Part shown: positions 55,973 to 64,000 of the stretch, piece by piece | Layout: each line of letters starts with the position of its first letter | Position numbering within the stretch: the stretch's first letter is position 1 | Assembly (NCBI RefSeq): GCF_019711635.1 | Contig: NZ_JAIGNT010000003.1 | Span: forward strand, 140,164-204,163 | Source of the DNA: Qipengyuania huizhouensis | GTDB taxonomy: Bacteria > Pseudomonadota > Alphaproteobacteria > Sphingomonadales > Sphingomonadaceae | DNA length: 64,000 bases | Direction of reading: 5' to 3' | Made by a program: the position numbers and the translations under genes | Notes under the pieces: generated by a model | Seen by the model: the letters and a program-made list of their open reading frames with translations, nothing else | Database searches by the model: none | Told to the model about the DNA's origin: nothing

Positions 55973-57556
55973 ATGAAAGAAGCTCATGACGTCCTTGTTA
56001 TCGGATCCGGCGCCGCCGGTCTGACCGCCGCGCTGGCACTGGCTGAAAGCCGGAAAGTACTTGTCCTCGCCAAAGGTCAGCTCACGAGCGGATCGACCGC
56101 TTGGGCACAGGGCGGAATCGCCGCCGTTCTCGACACGGGCGATACCTTCGAAAACCATATTCGCGATACCATGGTGGCGGGCGCGGGACTCAACGATCTC
56201 GAAACGGTCGAGTTCGTCATCGAACGCGCGCCGGCGGCGATCGACCGGCTGTGCGACCTCGGCGTGCCCTTCAACCGTGAAGAAGACGACCTGCATCTCA
56301 CGCGCGAAGGCGGACATTCGCACAGGCGGATCGTCCATGTGAACGATGCGACCGGCTGGGCGGTGCAGGCGGCATTGCTCAAGGCGGCGGAGGAAAATCC
56401 GAACATCACCCTCCTTCCGAACCAGAGCTGCATCGATCTCATCACCGGGCGCAACCAGGAGGAATATTCGGGCTCGGGGCGCGTTTGGGGCGCCTATGCG
56501 CTGGATGCGGAAAGCGGCAAGGTCGTCACCCATGTCGCGCGGGCCACTATCCTGGCCGCGGGGGGCGCAGGCCGCGTCTATCTCTTCTCCACTGCACCGC
56601 GCGGAGCGACGGGGGATGGGATCGCCATGGCCTGGCGCGCGGGTGCCCGCGTATCGAACATGGAAATGATGCAGTTCCACCCGACCTGCCTCTACAACCT
56701 CGAGGTCAAGAATTTCCTCATCACCGAGGCGGTCCGGGGCGAAGGCGGGCGGCTGTACAACCCAGCAACCGGCGAGCGCTATATGGCGGGCTATGACGCG
56801 GAGCGGATGGAACTCGCCCCGCGCGACATTGTGGCACGCGCGAATGACGACCAGATCAAGCGCCACGGCCTCGATTACGTTCATCTCGACATCAGCCACC
56901 AGCCTCCCGAATTCGTCCGGCAGCATTTTCCCACCATTCACGAAAAACTGCTTGGACTCGGTATCGATATGACCAGGGAGCCGATCCCGGTCGTTCCTGC
57001 GCAGCATTATACCTGCGGCGGGATCAAGATCGGCCTCGACGCGAAGACCGATCTTCCCGGACTCTGGGCTGCGGGCGAATGCACGGAGAGCGGCCTGCAC
57101 GGCGCCAACCGTCTCGCTTCCAACTCTCTGCTCGAATGCTTCGTGTTCGGCGAAGCGGCGGCCAAGGATATTCTGGAATGCTGGGACCAGCTCGACGATC
57201 CGCCCGAAATCCGGCCGTGGGACGAAAGCCGCGTGACCGATTCAGACGAGGAAGTGGTCATCAAGCAGAACTGGACCGAAATCCGGCGCTTCATGTGGAA
57301 CTATGTCGGCATCGTGCGCACGACCAAGCGGCTGGAGCGCGCGGCGCACCGGATCCGCCTGCTGCGCGAGGAGGTCGAGGATTACTACGGGCACTTCCGC
57401 GTGACGACCGACCTCATCGAACTGCGCAACCTGCTCGAATGCGCCGGTCTGATCGTCAACAGTGCTCTCAAGCGCCGCGAAAGCCGGGGGCTGCACTATA
57501 TAATGGACTATCCGGAGACCGACCCCATTGCGCACGACACTGTGCTCATCCCGTAA
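55973..57556 (+). CDS. nadB: L-aspartate oxidase
   Basis: The product is 527 residues from ATG 55973 (ATG 55961 is a possible alternative). It oxidises L-aspartate to iminoaspartate with FAD, the first step of de novo NAD synthesis. The FAD motif is DVLVIGSGAAGLTAALALAE, followed by STAWAQGGIAAVLD. Substrate-site segments: EGGHSHRRIVHVND, YTCGGIKIGLDAKTDLPGLW and ESGLHGANRLASNSLLE. The C-terminal helical domain has VGIVRTTKRLERAAHRIRLL. nadA and nadC are not in the window. Confidence 0.95.
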   Translation: MKEAHDVLVIGSGAAGLTAALALAESRKVLVLAKGQLTSGSTAWAQGGIAAVLDTGDTFENHIRDTMVAGAGLNDLETVEFVIERAPAAIDRLCDLGVPFNREEDDLHLTREGGHSHRRIVHVNDATGWAVQAALLKAAEENPNITLLPNQSCIDLITGRNQEEYSGSGRVWGAYALDAESGKVVTHVARATILAAGGAGRVYLFSTAPRGATGDGIAMAWRAGARVSNMEMMQFHPTCLYNLEVKNFLITEAVRGEGGRLYNPATGERYMAGYDAERMELAPRDIVARANDDQIKRHGLDYVHLDISHQPPEFVRQHFPTIHEKLLGLGIDMTREPIPVVPAQHYTCGGIKIGLDAKTDLPGLWAAGECTESGLHGANRLASNSLLECFVFGEAAAKDILECWDQLDDPPEIRPWDESRVTDSDEEVVIKQNWTEIRRFMWNYVGIVRTTKRLERAAHRIRLLREEVEDYYGHFRVTTDLIELRNLLECAGLIVNSALKRRESRGLHYIMDYPETDPIAHDTVLIP

Positions 57557-57584
57557 GGGACCGAACTGCTCGCTTGTAACAAAC

Positions 57585-57959
57585 TCAGCGGTTCGCAGGT
57601 TCGGGAAGGTTCGAGGCTTTCAACGGGGGGAGCCTGCGCCCGAACGTATCGAGCGTGACGAACTCGTTCTCCGCGCCGGGGTCGTCGAAAGTGAAATACT
57701 TCACGGCCGCATCGGAAAGCTGTTCGCTGAATTCCATCCCGACATCGCCGCCTTTCGCCCAGCGAACGGTCCCCGAGATGTCGAGGCCGGAAATCAGCGT
57801 GAGCTGCAATTCGCTGCCGATCGGTATCTGTTGTTCGATGCCGCTCAACCGGCAACCAGCGGGCGAAAGGTCGCGGAGCGTGACTCGCGACGTTTCGTGC
57901 CCCGCGCGGCTAAGCACGTCGGCGTTCACGTCAAATCTTTTGGACAGGCGCTTGTCCAT
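57585..57959 (-). CDS. PilZ domain protein
   Basis: The product is 124 residues from ATG 57959 (MDKRLSKRFDVNADV). PilZ domains bind c-di-GMP via RxxxR and (D/N)xSxxG. The N-terminal MDKRLSKRFDV gives the RxxxR (R4 and R8) and LRDLSPAGCRLSG gives DLSPAG; the core DISGTVRWAKGGDVGMEFSE matches the fold. The protein has no other domain and could be a c-di-GMP effector for motility or envelope processes. It converges with nadB. Confidence 0.9.
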   Translation of the reverse strand: MDKRLSKRFDVNADVLSRAGHETSRVTLRDLSPAGCRLSGIEQQIPIGSELQLTLISGLDISGTVRWAKGGDVGMEFSEQLSDAAVKYFTFDDPGAENEFVTLDTFGRRLPPLKASNLPEPANR

Positions 57960-58200
57960 GTTTAGTCCGGTCTCCAATCCAGAACTGACGGTGGCAGAGC
58001 GGCTCCGAGAGATATTGTAGAATCCCGCCAAGGGTTAACCGGGCGCAAGAATTGCACGGGGCTGGATCGGTCCTCGTCGATGCAACGATCGCGACTTTCG
58101 ATTTGCCAAGGCGCCACGCTGCGGATGCCCTTGCAGCTCCCGCTGGACAGGGGCTGGTCTTTACGGTCAATTGCGATCCTTGCACGACAGGAGGGGAACA

Positions 58201-59091
58201 ATGCCGAAGGTAGTCGCGAACGGGATCGACATTCATTACGAAGAACACGGGGATTCCGGCGATCCGGCGATGCTGCTTATCATGGGTTTCGGGGCGCAGT
58301 TGACGCTCTGGCCAGACGAATTGGTAGAGGCGCTCGTCTCGCGCGGCTTTCGCGTCATTCGCTACGACAACCGCGATATCGGCCTCAGTCACAAATTCGA
58401 TGGAGTGAGGGCGCCGGGCATCGTCAGGATGACCCTCATGTCCAAACTCGGCCTCACTCCGCGCGTGCCCTACACCCTGCGCGACATGGCTGCCGATGCC
58501 ATCGGCCTGCTCGACGCGCTGGATATCGACCGCGCGCACATCGTCGGTGCGAGCATGGGCGGAATGATCGCCCAGCACGTGGCGGCCAACTATGCCGAAC
58601 GCTGCCTCAGTTTCACCCAGATTTTCTCGACCACCGGCAATCCCAGGCTGCCGCAGGCCCGCAAGGAAGCCCTTGAAGCTCTCGTGACGCGTCCGAAGAG
58701 CGATGCCGAAGAGGTACTTGTCGAGCACGGCATCATGCTGGCGCGCACGATCGGCTCGCCGGGCTATCCTTCCCCGGAAGAGCGTCTGCGCGAACGCACG
58801 CTGTCAAATCTGCGTCGCAGCTTCTATCCCGAAGGTCCCACGCGCCACCTATCCGCAATCGTAGCCGATGGTGATCGCAGTGCGATGCTGCGGAAAATCA
58901 CCGTTCCCACATTGGTGCTTCATGGTGAAGACGACCCTCTCGTGCCTTGCGAAGGAGGCCGCGACACCGCTGCCTGTATCCCGGGTGCGAAACTCAAAAC
59001 GATTCCGGGCTGGGGTCACGATTTGCCGCTGGAACTGGTGGAGATTCTGTCCGGCGAAATCACCTCTCACGCCCGGAATGCGACGAACTGA
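58201..59091 (+). CDS. Alpha/beta-hydrolase
   Basis: The product is 296 residues from ATG 58201 with AGGAGGGG upstream. Features: oxyanion region LLIMGFGAQLTLWPDELVEAL, nucleophile Ser in HIVGASMGGMIAQHVA, acid DDPLVP and catalytic His in GWGHDLP. This fits esterase, haloperoxidase-like or lactonase enzymes of the superfamily. The substrate is unknown. No signal peptide is present. It diverges from the PilZ gene. Confidence 0.9.
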   Translation: MPKVVANGIDIHYEEHGDSGDPAMLLIMGFGAQLTLWPDELVEALVSRGFRVIRYDNRDIGLSHKFDGVRAPGIVRMTLMSKLGLTPRVPYTLRDMAADAIGLLDALDIDRAHIVGASMGGMIAQHVAANYAERCLSFTQIFSTTGNPRLPQARKEALEALVTRPKSDAEEVLVEHGIMLARTIGSPGYPSPEERLRERTLSNLRRSFYPEGPTRHLSAIVADGDRSAMLRKITVPTLVLHGEDDPLVPCEGGRDTAACIPGAKLKTIPGWGHDLPLELVEILSGEITSHARNATN

Positions 59092-59466
59092 CAAAGGCGT
59101 TCGACGAAGGACAATTGCGATCGACGAACAGGACGAATGTCGGGTGCCATTTAAGCGCGAGTCTGTTGCGCGATCGTGGCTTTCCCGAAGCGCGCGCAGG
59201 AATAATCGCACCTTCCCGATCGAAAGGAATTACTCGAAAAAGACGCAATATTCCCAATTTGTAGCCTTACGACGCATATTTCTGCGTAGTTTGACAACGC
59301 CGTTTCACGGGCGCATCACTTCTTGCAACAGCTCCGATCCCGCAGTCGGCGTTGTTTGATCGACCACTGAACGTCTTCGCTTAGATCATAAATGGGCTGT
59401 CGCGATCACTGCGTAACTCTCTGCGGCCGATCATTCGCTTTTCGTTTCGAAAAAAGGATGATCACA
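59092..59466. other. Intergenic region, no gene seen
   Basis: About 375 bases between two plus-strand genes. No credible frame or conserved motif is seen. An AAGGA ribosome binding site at its right end serves the following gene. Confidence 0.5.
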
Positions 59467-59976
59467 ATGTACAAAATCCTCGCACTTGCACTCGCCACTG
59501 CGGTTTCGGCAGCCCTGCTCGCTGAGCCGGTTCTTTCCCAGAACATCGTCGTCACGCCCGATACCCAGCACCGGGAATTCGTCGAGACGGTCTCGCGCGA
59601 TCTGGACCGGCAACTTTCGGTGGCTGCGCGGCTGGGCGATGCGCCGAATGGCGAAGGTATCTCTATCGTCCGCTTCACCCGCGATAACGATGGCGATGCT
59701 GCCAATGTGAAGCTCTATCGGGCTTCCGGCAAACGCGGTTTCGACCGGATCGCCATGAAGGCCGTTAGCCGTCTGCGCTCGCTGGATAGCGCTCCGCCGA
59801 GCGTGGACCGGGACCAGATGTACCAGGCGAATATCATCTTCGCCGAAAACAGATGGGGTGCCGACAGGCTGAGACAACAGCTGGCAGCCGAGGAGGCGGC
59901 CAGATTGGCTTCCTCACCATCCGAACGAATGGTTCTCGCCTTCGGTAGCGCCGGAAAAACCCGTCCCACTTCCTGA
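59467..59976 (+). CDS. Secreted protein with a TonB C-terminal-like region
   Basis: The product is 169 residues from ATG 59467, which has AAGGA at a good distance; ATG 59458 is an alternative. A signal peptide (ILALALATAVSAALLAEPVLS) is followed by FVETVSRDLDRQLSVAARLG, IVRFTRDNDGDAANVKLYRAS and AMKAVSRLRSLDSAPP, which resemble the TonB C-terminal fold found in periplasmic proteins. There is no membrane-anchoring TonB start with Pro-rich linker. A periplasmic role is inferred. Confidence 0.75.
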   Translation: MYKILALALATAVSAALLAEPVLSQNIVVTPDTQHREFVETVSRDLDRQLSVAARLGDAPNGEGISIVRFTRDNDGDAANVKLYRASGKRGFDRIAMKAVSRLRSLDSAPPSVDRDQMYQANIIFAENRWGADRLRQQLAAEEAARLASSPSERMVLAFGSAGKTRPTS

Positions 59977-60562
59977 CCGGTGCTCCCCTTCCCGGCCAGT
60001 AGTCCCGACCGGGAACGCCCTGGCGTCGCACCCCGTTCTGCGGGAAGGGTGCGCCGCCGGGGTTCGTCGAGTCGAGACCGGGCTGCACTGCGAAAGGTCG
60101 GGAAAGGAAAGAAAATTTCCCACCGCGATTCGAATGAATCGCAAGCCGGTCACACAATCTTTGCCCGCAAAATTTTTTCACCCGATGCGATTTTGGTCTT
60201 GCGATTTCGCAAAGCCAGCTTGGTCCACGCGTCGCTGCATTGCATCATCGGCACGGACCCGAACCAGCCCCCTTCCGGCGCGTTAAATTTTCATTGACCC
60301 TCTTGCGCCGGAGTCCGCTCTGATTCAGTATCTAGTGGTCGGTCGCCTGGGGGTACCTACAAGACCTAGCGATAACGCTTCCGCTCCCCATATAGGAGAA
60401 GACGCGAATTCGCCCCGGTCTGTGGAGAAACAGGGGAGAAGTTTTCACCCCGCCCCACGGCTTTCGGTGCTAGGCGGGGAGGGCTCTCGCCGACTCGAAC
60501 ACATAGCGAACGGACGGCAGCACGATCCTGCCGCAGTCGCACAGGCAAACGGTGGGGACACG
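59977..60562. other. Leader region of nrdA, with hairpins
   Basis: No gene is seen. Two GC-rich hairpins occur: TTCCCGG/CCGGGAA (59989-60015) and CGCACCC/GGGTGCG (60027-60053). CCACTAGATACTGA (minus, near 60322-60335) is a loose NrdR-box likeness, and TGTGGAGAA near 60421 is one base off a DnaA box. None is convincing enough to call an operator. Confidence 0.4.
60027..60053 (+). terminator. GC-rich hairpin between TonB-like gene and nrdA
   Basis: CGCACCC and GGGTGCG form a 7-bp stem enclosing a smaller CCG/CGG stem. It has no U-run and could be a factor-dependent terminator or leader structure. Confidence 0.35.
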
Positions 60563-62602
60563 ATGGATTTCAAAGGCGGAGACGAAACGGCGATGGGACT
60601 GGACATGGATACTCAGGACACTGTCGAAGATGCCGCTCCCACCGAGACGAAGAAGCCGGAAAAGGCAGTCAGCATGAAAAGCCAGGACAAGGGTAGCGAG
60701 CAGCTCGTCGCCGAAAAGGCGGGTGAAGCGATGGCCGGTGCCATGGCCGAAGTCGCCAAGGCGTCCGTCAAGGAAGACAGCAAGAAAGTCCTCGACCGCC
60801 GTTTCGACGTGCAGATCGACACCAGCCGGGATGATCTGCTGACCGCCTTCGGCAAGGAAACGCTCGAAGACCGTTACCTGCTGCCCGGCGAAAGCTATCA
60901 GGACCTGTTCGCCCGCGTCGCCGATGCCTTCGCCGACGATGCGGATCATGCGCAGCGCCTTTACGACTACATTTCCAAACTGTGGTTCATGCCCGCCACG
61001 CCCGTGCTTTCCAACGGCGGCACCCAGCGCGGCCTGCCGATCTCCTGCTATCTCAACAGCGTGGAGGACAGCCTCGACGGGATCGTCGGCACATGGAACG
61101 AGAACGTCTGGCTCGCGTCCAAGGGCGGCGGCATCGGCACCTATTGGGGCAATGTGCGCGGCATCGGCGAACCGGTCGGCCTCAACGGCAAGACCAGCGG
61201 CATCATTCCCTTCGTGCGCGTTATGGACAGCCTGACGCTGGCGATCTCCCAGGGTTCGTTGCGCCGCGGTTCGGCCGCCTGCTACATCGATGTCTCGCAC
61301 CCCGAGATCGAGGAATTCCTCGAGATCCGCAAACCTTCGGGCGATTTCAACCGCAAGGCGCTGAACCTGCACCACGGCGTGCTGGTGACCGATGCCTTCA
61401 TGGAAGCGGTCCGCAATGGCGAGGAATTCGACCTCGTCTCTCCGCGTGACGGCAGCGTTCGCAAGACGGTGGATGCGCGCAGCCTGTTCCAGAAGCTGGT
61501 CGAAACCCGCCTTGCCACGGGCGAGCCCTATATCGTCTTCTCCGACACGGTGAACCGGATGATGCCCAAGCATCACCGCGATCTGGGCCTCAAGGTCTCG
61601 ACCTCGAACCTGTGCGCCGAGATCACCCTGCCGACGGGCATCGACCACCTCGGCAACGATCGCACGGCGGTCTGCTGCCTGTCCTCGCTCAATATCGAGA
61701 AGTGGGACGAGTGGAACGAGGACAAGCAGTTCATCGAGGACGTCATGCGCTTTCTCGACAACGTGCTGCAGAACTATATCGACCGCGCGCCCGATGAGAT
61801 GGCCCGCGCGAAATATTCCGCCACGCGCGAACGCAGCGTCGGGCTGGGCGTGATGGGCTTCCATTCCTTCCTCCAGCAGAAGGGCATCGGCTTCGAAAGT
61901 CCGATGGCCAAGGTCTGGAACCTGAAGATGTTCAAGCATATCCAGGGCAAGGCATCCGAAGCATCGATGATGCTCGCGAAAGAGCGCGGACCCTGCCCGG
62001 ATGCCGCCGAAATGGGCGCGATGGAGCGGTTCAGCTGCAAGATGGCGATCGCGCCGACCGCGTCGATCAGCATCATCTGCGGTGGCACCAGCGCCTGCAT
62101 CGAGCCGATCCCGGCCAATATCTACACCCACAAGACGCTTTCGGGCAGCTTCGTGGTGAAGAACCCCTATCTGGAAAAGATCCTCGACAAGAAGAGCAAG
62201 AATTCGACCGCGGTCTGGAACTCGATCCTGGAAAAGGGTGGCAGCGTCCAGCACCTCGATTTCCTGACGCCGGAAGAGAAGGCGACCTTCAAGACCAGCT
62301 TCGAGATCGACCAGCGCTGGCTGCTCGAATTCGCCGCCGACCGCGCGCCCTATATCGACCAGGCCCAGTCGCTGAACCTGTTCATCCCGGCCGATGTCGA
62401 CAAGTGGGACCTGATGATGCTGCACTTCCAGGCGTGGGAGAAGGGCATCAAGTCGCTCTACTACCTCCGCTCGAAGAGCGTGCAGCGCGCCGGTTTCGCC
62501 GGCGGGGTGGAAGCGGACAACACCGCCGACGCCGCCAAATACGAACTGGCCGCAGGTGCTGGAGAACAGACCGATTACGAAGAATGCCTCGCCTGCCAGT
62601 AA
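60563..62602 (+). CDS. nrdA: Ribonucleoside-diphosphate reductase, alpha subunit (class I)
   Basis: The product is 679 residues from ATG 60563, with GGTGGGG upstream; a longer start adds ~76 non-homologous residues. The enzyme reduces ribonucleotides to deoxyribonucleotides. Active-site Cys is in LPISCYLNS, the loop NLCAEITLPTG and C-terminal ECLACQ supply the redox cysteines. The N-terminus is a Lys/Glu-rich stretch of ~85 residues, and no ATP-cone domain is visible, so overall-activity control by ATP/dATP through a cone is absent. It forms an operon with nrdB, 75 bp downstream. Confidence 0.96.
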   Translation: MDFKGGDETAMGLDMDTQDTVEDAAPTETKKPEKAVSMKSQDKGSEQLVAEKAGEAMAGAMAEVAKASVKEDSKKVLDRRFDVQIDTSRDDLLTAFGKETLEDRYLLPGESYQDLFARVADAFADDADHAQRLYDYISKLWFMPATPVLSNGGTQRGLPISCYLNSVEDSLDGIVGTWNENVWLASKGGGIGTYWGNVRGIGEPVGLNGKTSGIIPFVRVMDSLTLAISQGSLRRGSAACYIDVSHPEIEEFLEIRKPSGDFNRKALNLHHGVLVTDAFMEAVRNGEEFDLVSPRDGSVRKTVDARSLFQKLVETRLATGEPYIVFSDTVNRMMPKHHRDLGLKVSTSNLCAEITLPTGIDHLGNDRTAVCCLSSLNIEKWDEWNEDKQFIEDVMRFLDNVLQNYIDRAPDEMARAKYSATRERSVGLGVMGFHSFLQQKGIGFESPMAKVWNLKMFKHIQGKASEASMMLAKERGPCPDAAEMGAMERFSCKMAIAPTASISIICGGTSACIEPIPANIYTHKTLSGSFVVKNPYLEKILDKKSKNSTAVWNSILEKGGSVQHLDFLTPEEKATFKTSFEIDQRWLLEFAADRAPYIDQAQSLNLFIPADVDKWDLMMLHFQAWEKGIKSLYYLRSKSVQRAGFAGGVEADNTADAAKYELAAGAGEQTDYEECLACQ

Positions 62603-62677
62603 TGGCCGGTGCCGCTCGCCTTGCATATAACGGGCCGGGGCAACCCCGCCTGACTGGAATTTCCGGAGACTGATACG

Positions 62678-63736
62678 ATGTCGTTGCTCGAAGCCCGCAA
62701 GACCTACAAGCCGTTCGAATACCCCTGGGCATACGACTTCTGGAAGCGCCAGCAGCAGATCCACTGGATGCCGGAAGAGGTGCCGCTGGGCGAAGACTGC
62801 CGCGACTGGGCGCAGAAGCTGACCGAGCACGAGCGCAATTTGCTCACGCAGATCTTCCGCTTCTTCACCCAGGCCGATGTCGAGGTGCAGGATTGCTATC
62901 ACGACAAATACGGCCGCGTGTTCAAGCCGACCGAGATCAAGATGATGCTCACCGCCTTTTCCAACATGGAAACGGTGCACATCGCGGCCTACAGCCACCT
63001 GCTCGACACGATCGGCATGCCCGAAAGCGAATACAGTGCCTTCCTCGAATATGAGGAAATGAACGACAAGCACAATTACATGCAGCAGTTCGGCGTCGAC
63101 AATGATGAAGACATCGCCCGCACGCTGGCCATGTTCGGCGCCTTTACCGAAGGCATGCAGCTGTTCGCCAGCTTCGCCATGCTGATGAACTTCCCGCGCT
63201 TCAACAAGATGAAGGGCATGGGCCAGATCGTCAGCTGGTCGGTGCGCGATGAAAGCCTGCACTGCGAAGGCATCATCCGCATGTTCCACGAATTCGTGCG
63301 CGAGCGAGATTGCCTGACCAAGGCGGTCAAGGAAGACATCATCGACATCTGCCAGAAGACGGTGCGGCTGGAGGATAACTTCATCGACCTCGCCTTCGAA
63401 ATGGGCCCGGTGTCCGGCATGACGCCCAAGGATATCAAGAAGTATATCCGCTATATCGCCGACTGGCGGCTGGGCCAGCTCAACCTCGATCCGATCTACA
63501 TGGTCGACGATCACCCGCTGCCCTGGCTCGCCCCGCTGCTGAACGGGGTGGAGCACGCCAACTTCTTCGAACAGCGCGCCACCGAATATTCCAAGGGCGC
63601 GACCAAGGGCGAATGGAACGACGTGTGGTCGAGCTTCGACAAGCGCCGCACCGCCAAGGCCGCGAACGAGGAAGAGACCGCCGACGACGGCCCGGGCCTG
63701 TTCGGCGAGAGCGAAGGGGCTGTGGCGGCGGAGTAG
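62678..63736 (+). CDS. nrdB: Ribonucleoside-diphosphate reductase, beta subunit (class I)
   Basis: The product is 352 residues. It carries the di-iron radical centre that starts ribonucleotide reduction in NrdA. Metal ligands are visible in FFTQADVEVQD (D67), SNMETVHIAAY (E98, H101), and RDESLHCEG (E and H), with the radical Tyr likely Y105 (HIAAYSHLLD). The C-terminal tail ADDGPGLFGESEGAVAAE is acidic, as expected for binding to NrdA. A terminator follows after 66 bp. Confidence 0.96.
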   Translation: MSLLEARKTYKPFEYPWAYDFWKRQQQIHWMPEEVPLGEDCRDWAQKLTEHERNLLTQIFRFFTQADVEVQDCYHDKYGRVFKPTEIKMMLTAFSNMETVHIAAYSHLLDTIGMPESEYSAFLEYEEMNDKHNYMQQFGVDNDEDIARTLAMFGAFTEGMQLFASFAMLMNFPRFNKMKGMGQIVSWSVRDESLHCEGIIRMFHEFVRERDCLTKAVKEDIIDICQKTVRLEDNFIDLAFEMGPVSGMTPKDIKKYIRYIADWRLGQLNLDPIYMVDDHPLPWLAPLLNGVEHANFFEQRATEYSKGATKGEWNDVWSSFDKRRTAKAANEEETADDGPGLFGESEGAVAAE

Positions 63737-63802
63737 ATATGGAGACGCTCAAAAATATTGGGCGACCGCCGTTCGCAAACTACGATCTCGTCGTGTATTT
63801 CG

Positions 63803-63830
63803 GGGGAGGGCTTTTCGCTCTCCCCTTTTT
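63803..63830 (+). terminator. Rho-independent terminator after nrdAB
   Basis: The arms GGGGAGGGC and GCTCTCCCC form a 9-bp stem (one G-T pair) around TTTTC, followed directly by five T residues. This is the clearest intrinsic terminator in the window. Confidence 0.9.
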
Positions 63831-63920
63831 ATATCGGTACTTTTTACACCCATTCGGGGTACCTCTGCCCAGCTTTGTACTGACTGAATCCCCCCAAATT
63901 ACGCTGGAAATCATTAGGGG

Positions 63921-64000
63921 CTTAGGCCCTGTTGACAAACTGGATTCACAATCGCTGCGAGATGTGATTCAAGATAGCTTTTGCGGAGGTTATCTTGGCG
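63921..64000. mobile_element. Possible end of an insertion sequence, cut by window edge
   Basis: From about 63936 the sequence GGCCCTGTTGACAAACTGGA followed by repeated GATTCA and GGAGGT looks like the start of an IS5-type element known in sphingomonads. No transposase is visible before the edge, so this is a weak call. Confidence 0.35.

Noticed and set aside
60322..60335. NrdR-box-like sequence before nrdA
   Set aside because: The match is partial and no second box is found at the usual ~31-bp spacing.
60470..63556. A 1028-codon open frame antisense to nrdA and nrdB
   Set aside because: It covers two certain genes on the other strand, has no family-like sequence, and is explained by strong third-position GC bias.

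Overview
The window looks like a chromosomal segment of an alphaproteobacterium of the order Sphingomonadales, most likely near the Erythrobacteraceae. This is inferred from gene content (usg family protein, HWE-type histidine kinase, GAAC-N7-GAAC SOS box, CsoR-controlled copper island, cone-less NrdA), from high GC with strong third-position bias, and from protein style. No rRNA, tRNA or CRISPR array was found. The window mixes housekeeping genes with three accessory stretches.

Left part (1-14.9 kb): a large serine recombinase runs off the left edge, preceded in the same transcription unit by DUF2924 and DUF3489 genes. This cassette of a mobile element lies against the 3' end of groEL. groES-groEL follows with a degenerate CIRCE upstream, diverging from a two-gene unit that includes usg. 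Next is a signalling block: a double-domain KaiC-like ATPase, an HWE histidine kinase and a lone receiver protein, then a membrane diguanylate cyclase. After a secreted protein of unknown role come an SOS pair, a Y-family DNA polymerase plus small zinc-ribbon protein facing a SRAP protein, with one exact LexA-type box between them, and then an outer-membrane barrel protein.

Copper island (15.3-24.7 kb): pepSY-like, NTF2-like, copB and copA on the minus strand diverge from csoR, a DUF2231-like membrane protein, a small lipoprotein, a DUF411 protein, a YHS-type P1B ATPase, a truncated ion-channel fragment and a DUF305 protein. Two CsoR-like palindromes lie between copA and csoR. The products cover sensing, export from the cytoplasm, periplasmic oxidation and outer-membrane handling of copper.

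Second accessory stretch (24.8-29.5 kb): a ParB-domain DNA methyltransferase, a DUF5681 protein and a 311-residue unknown protein form one minus-strand unit. It diverges from an XRE regulator with an ImmA/IrrE-like metallopeptidase. Two overlapping promoters share a near-palindrome in the 105-bp gap. A cluster of TTCCCTGT repeats marks the right side.

Right part (29.5-64 kb): an NfrB/NfrA-like pair, a glycosyltransferase with c-di-GMP-binding-type MshEN modules and its TPR/barrel partner, is followed by largely core metabolism: divergent PEP carboxylase, mtnP-glpD, putA, an NCxHF-motif secreted protein, an AI-2E-family transporter, gyrB, sdaA, acyl-CoA ligase, guaA, an HhH-GPD glycosylase, tldD, zinc-finger protein, ABC ATPase, nadB, PilZ protein, alpha/beta hydrolase and nrdA-nrdB with a clear terminator. 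The last ~80 bases may be the end of an insertion sequence. A diguanylate cyclase, MshEN domain and PilZ domain in one window suggest active c-di-GMP signalling.
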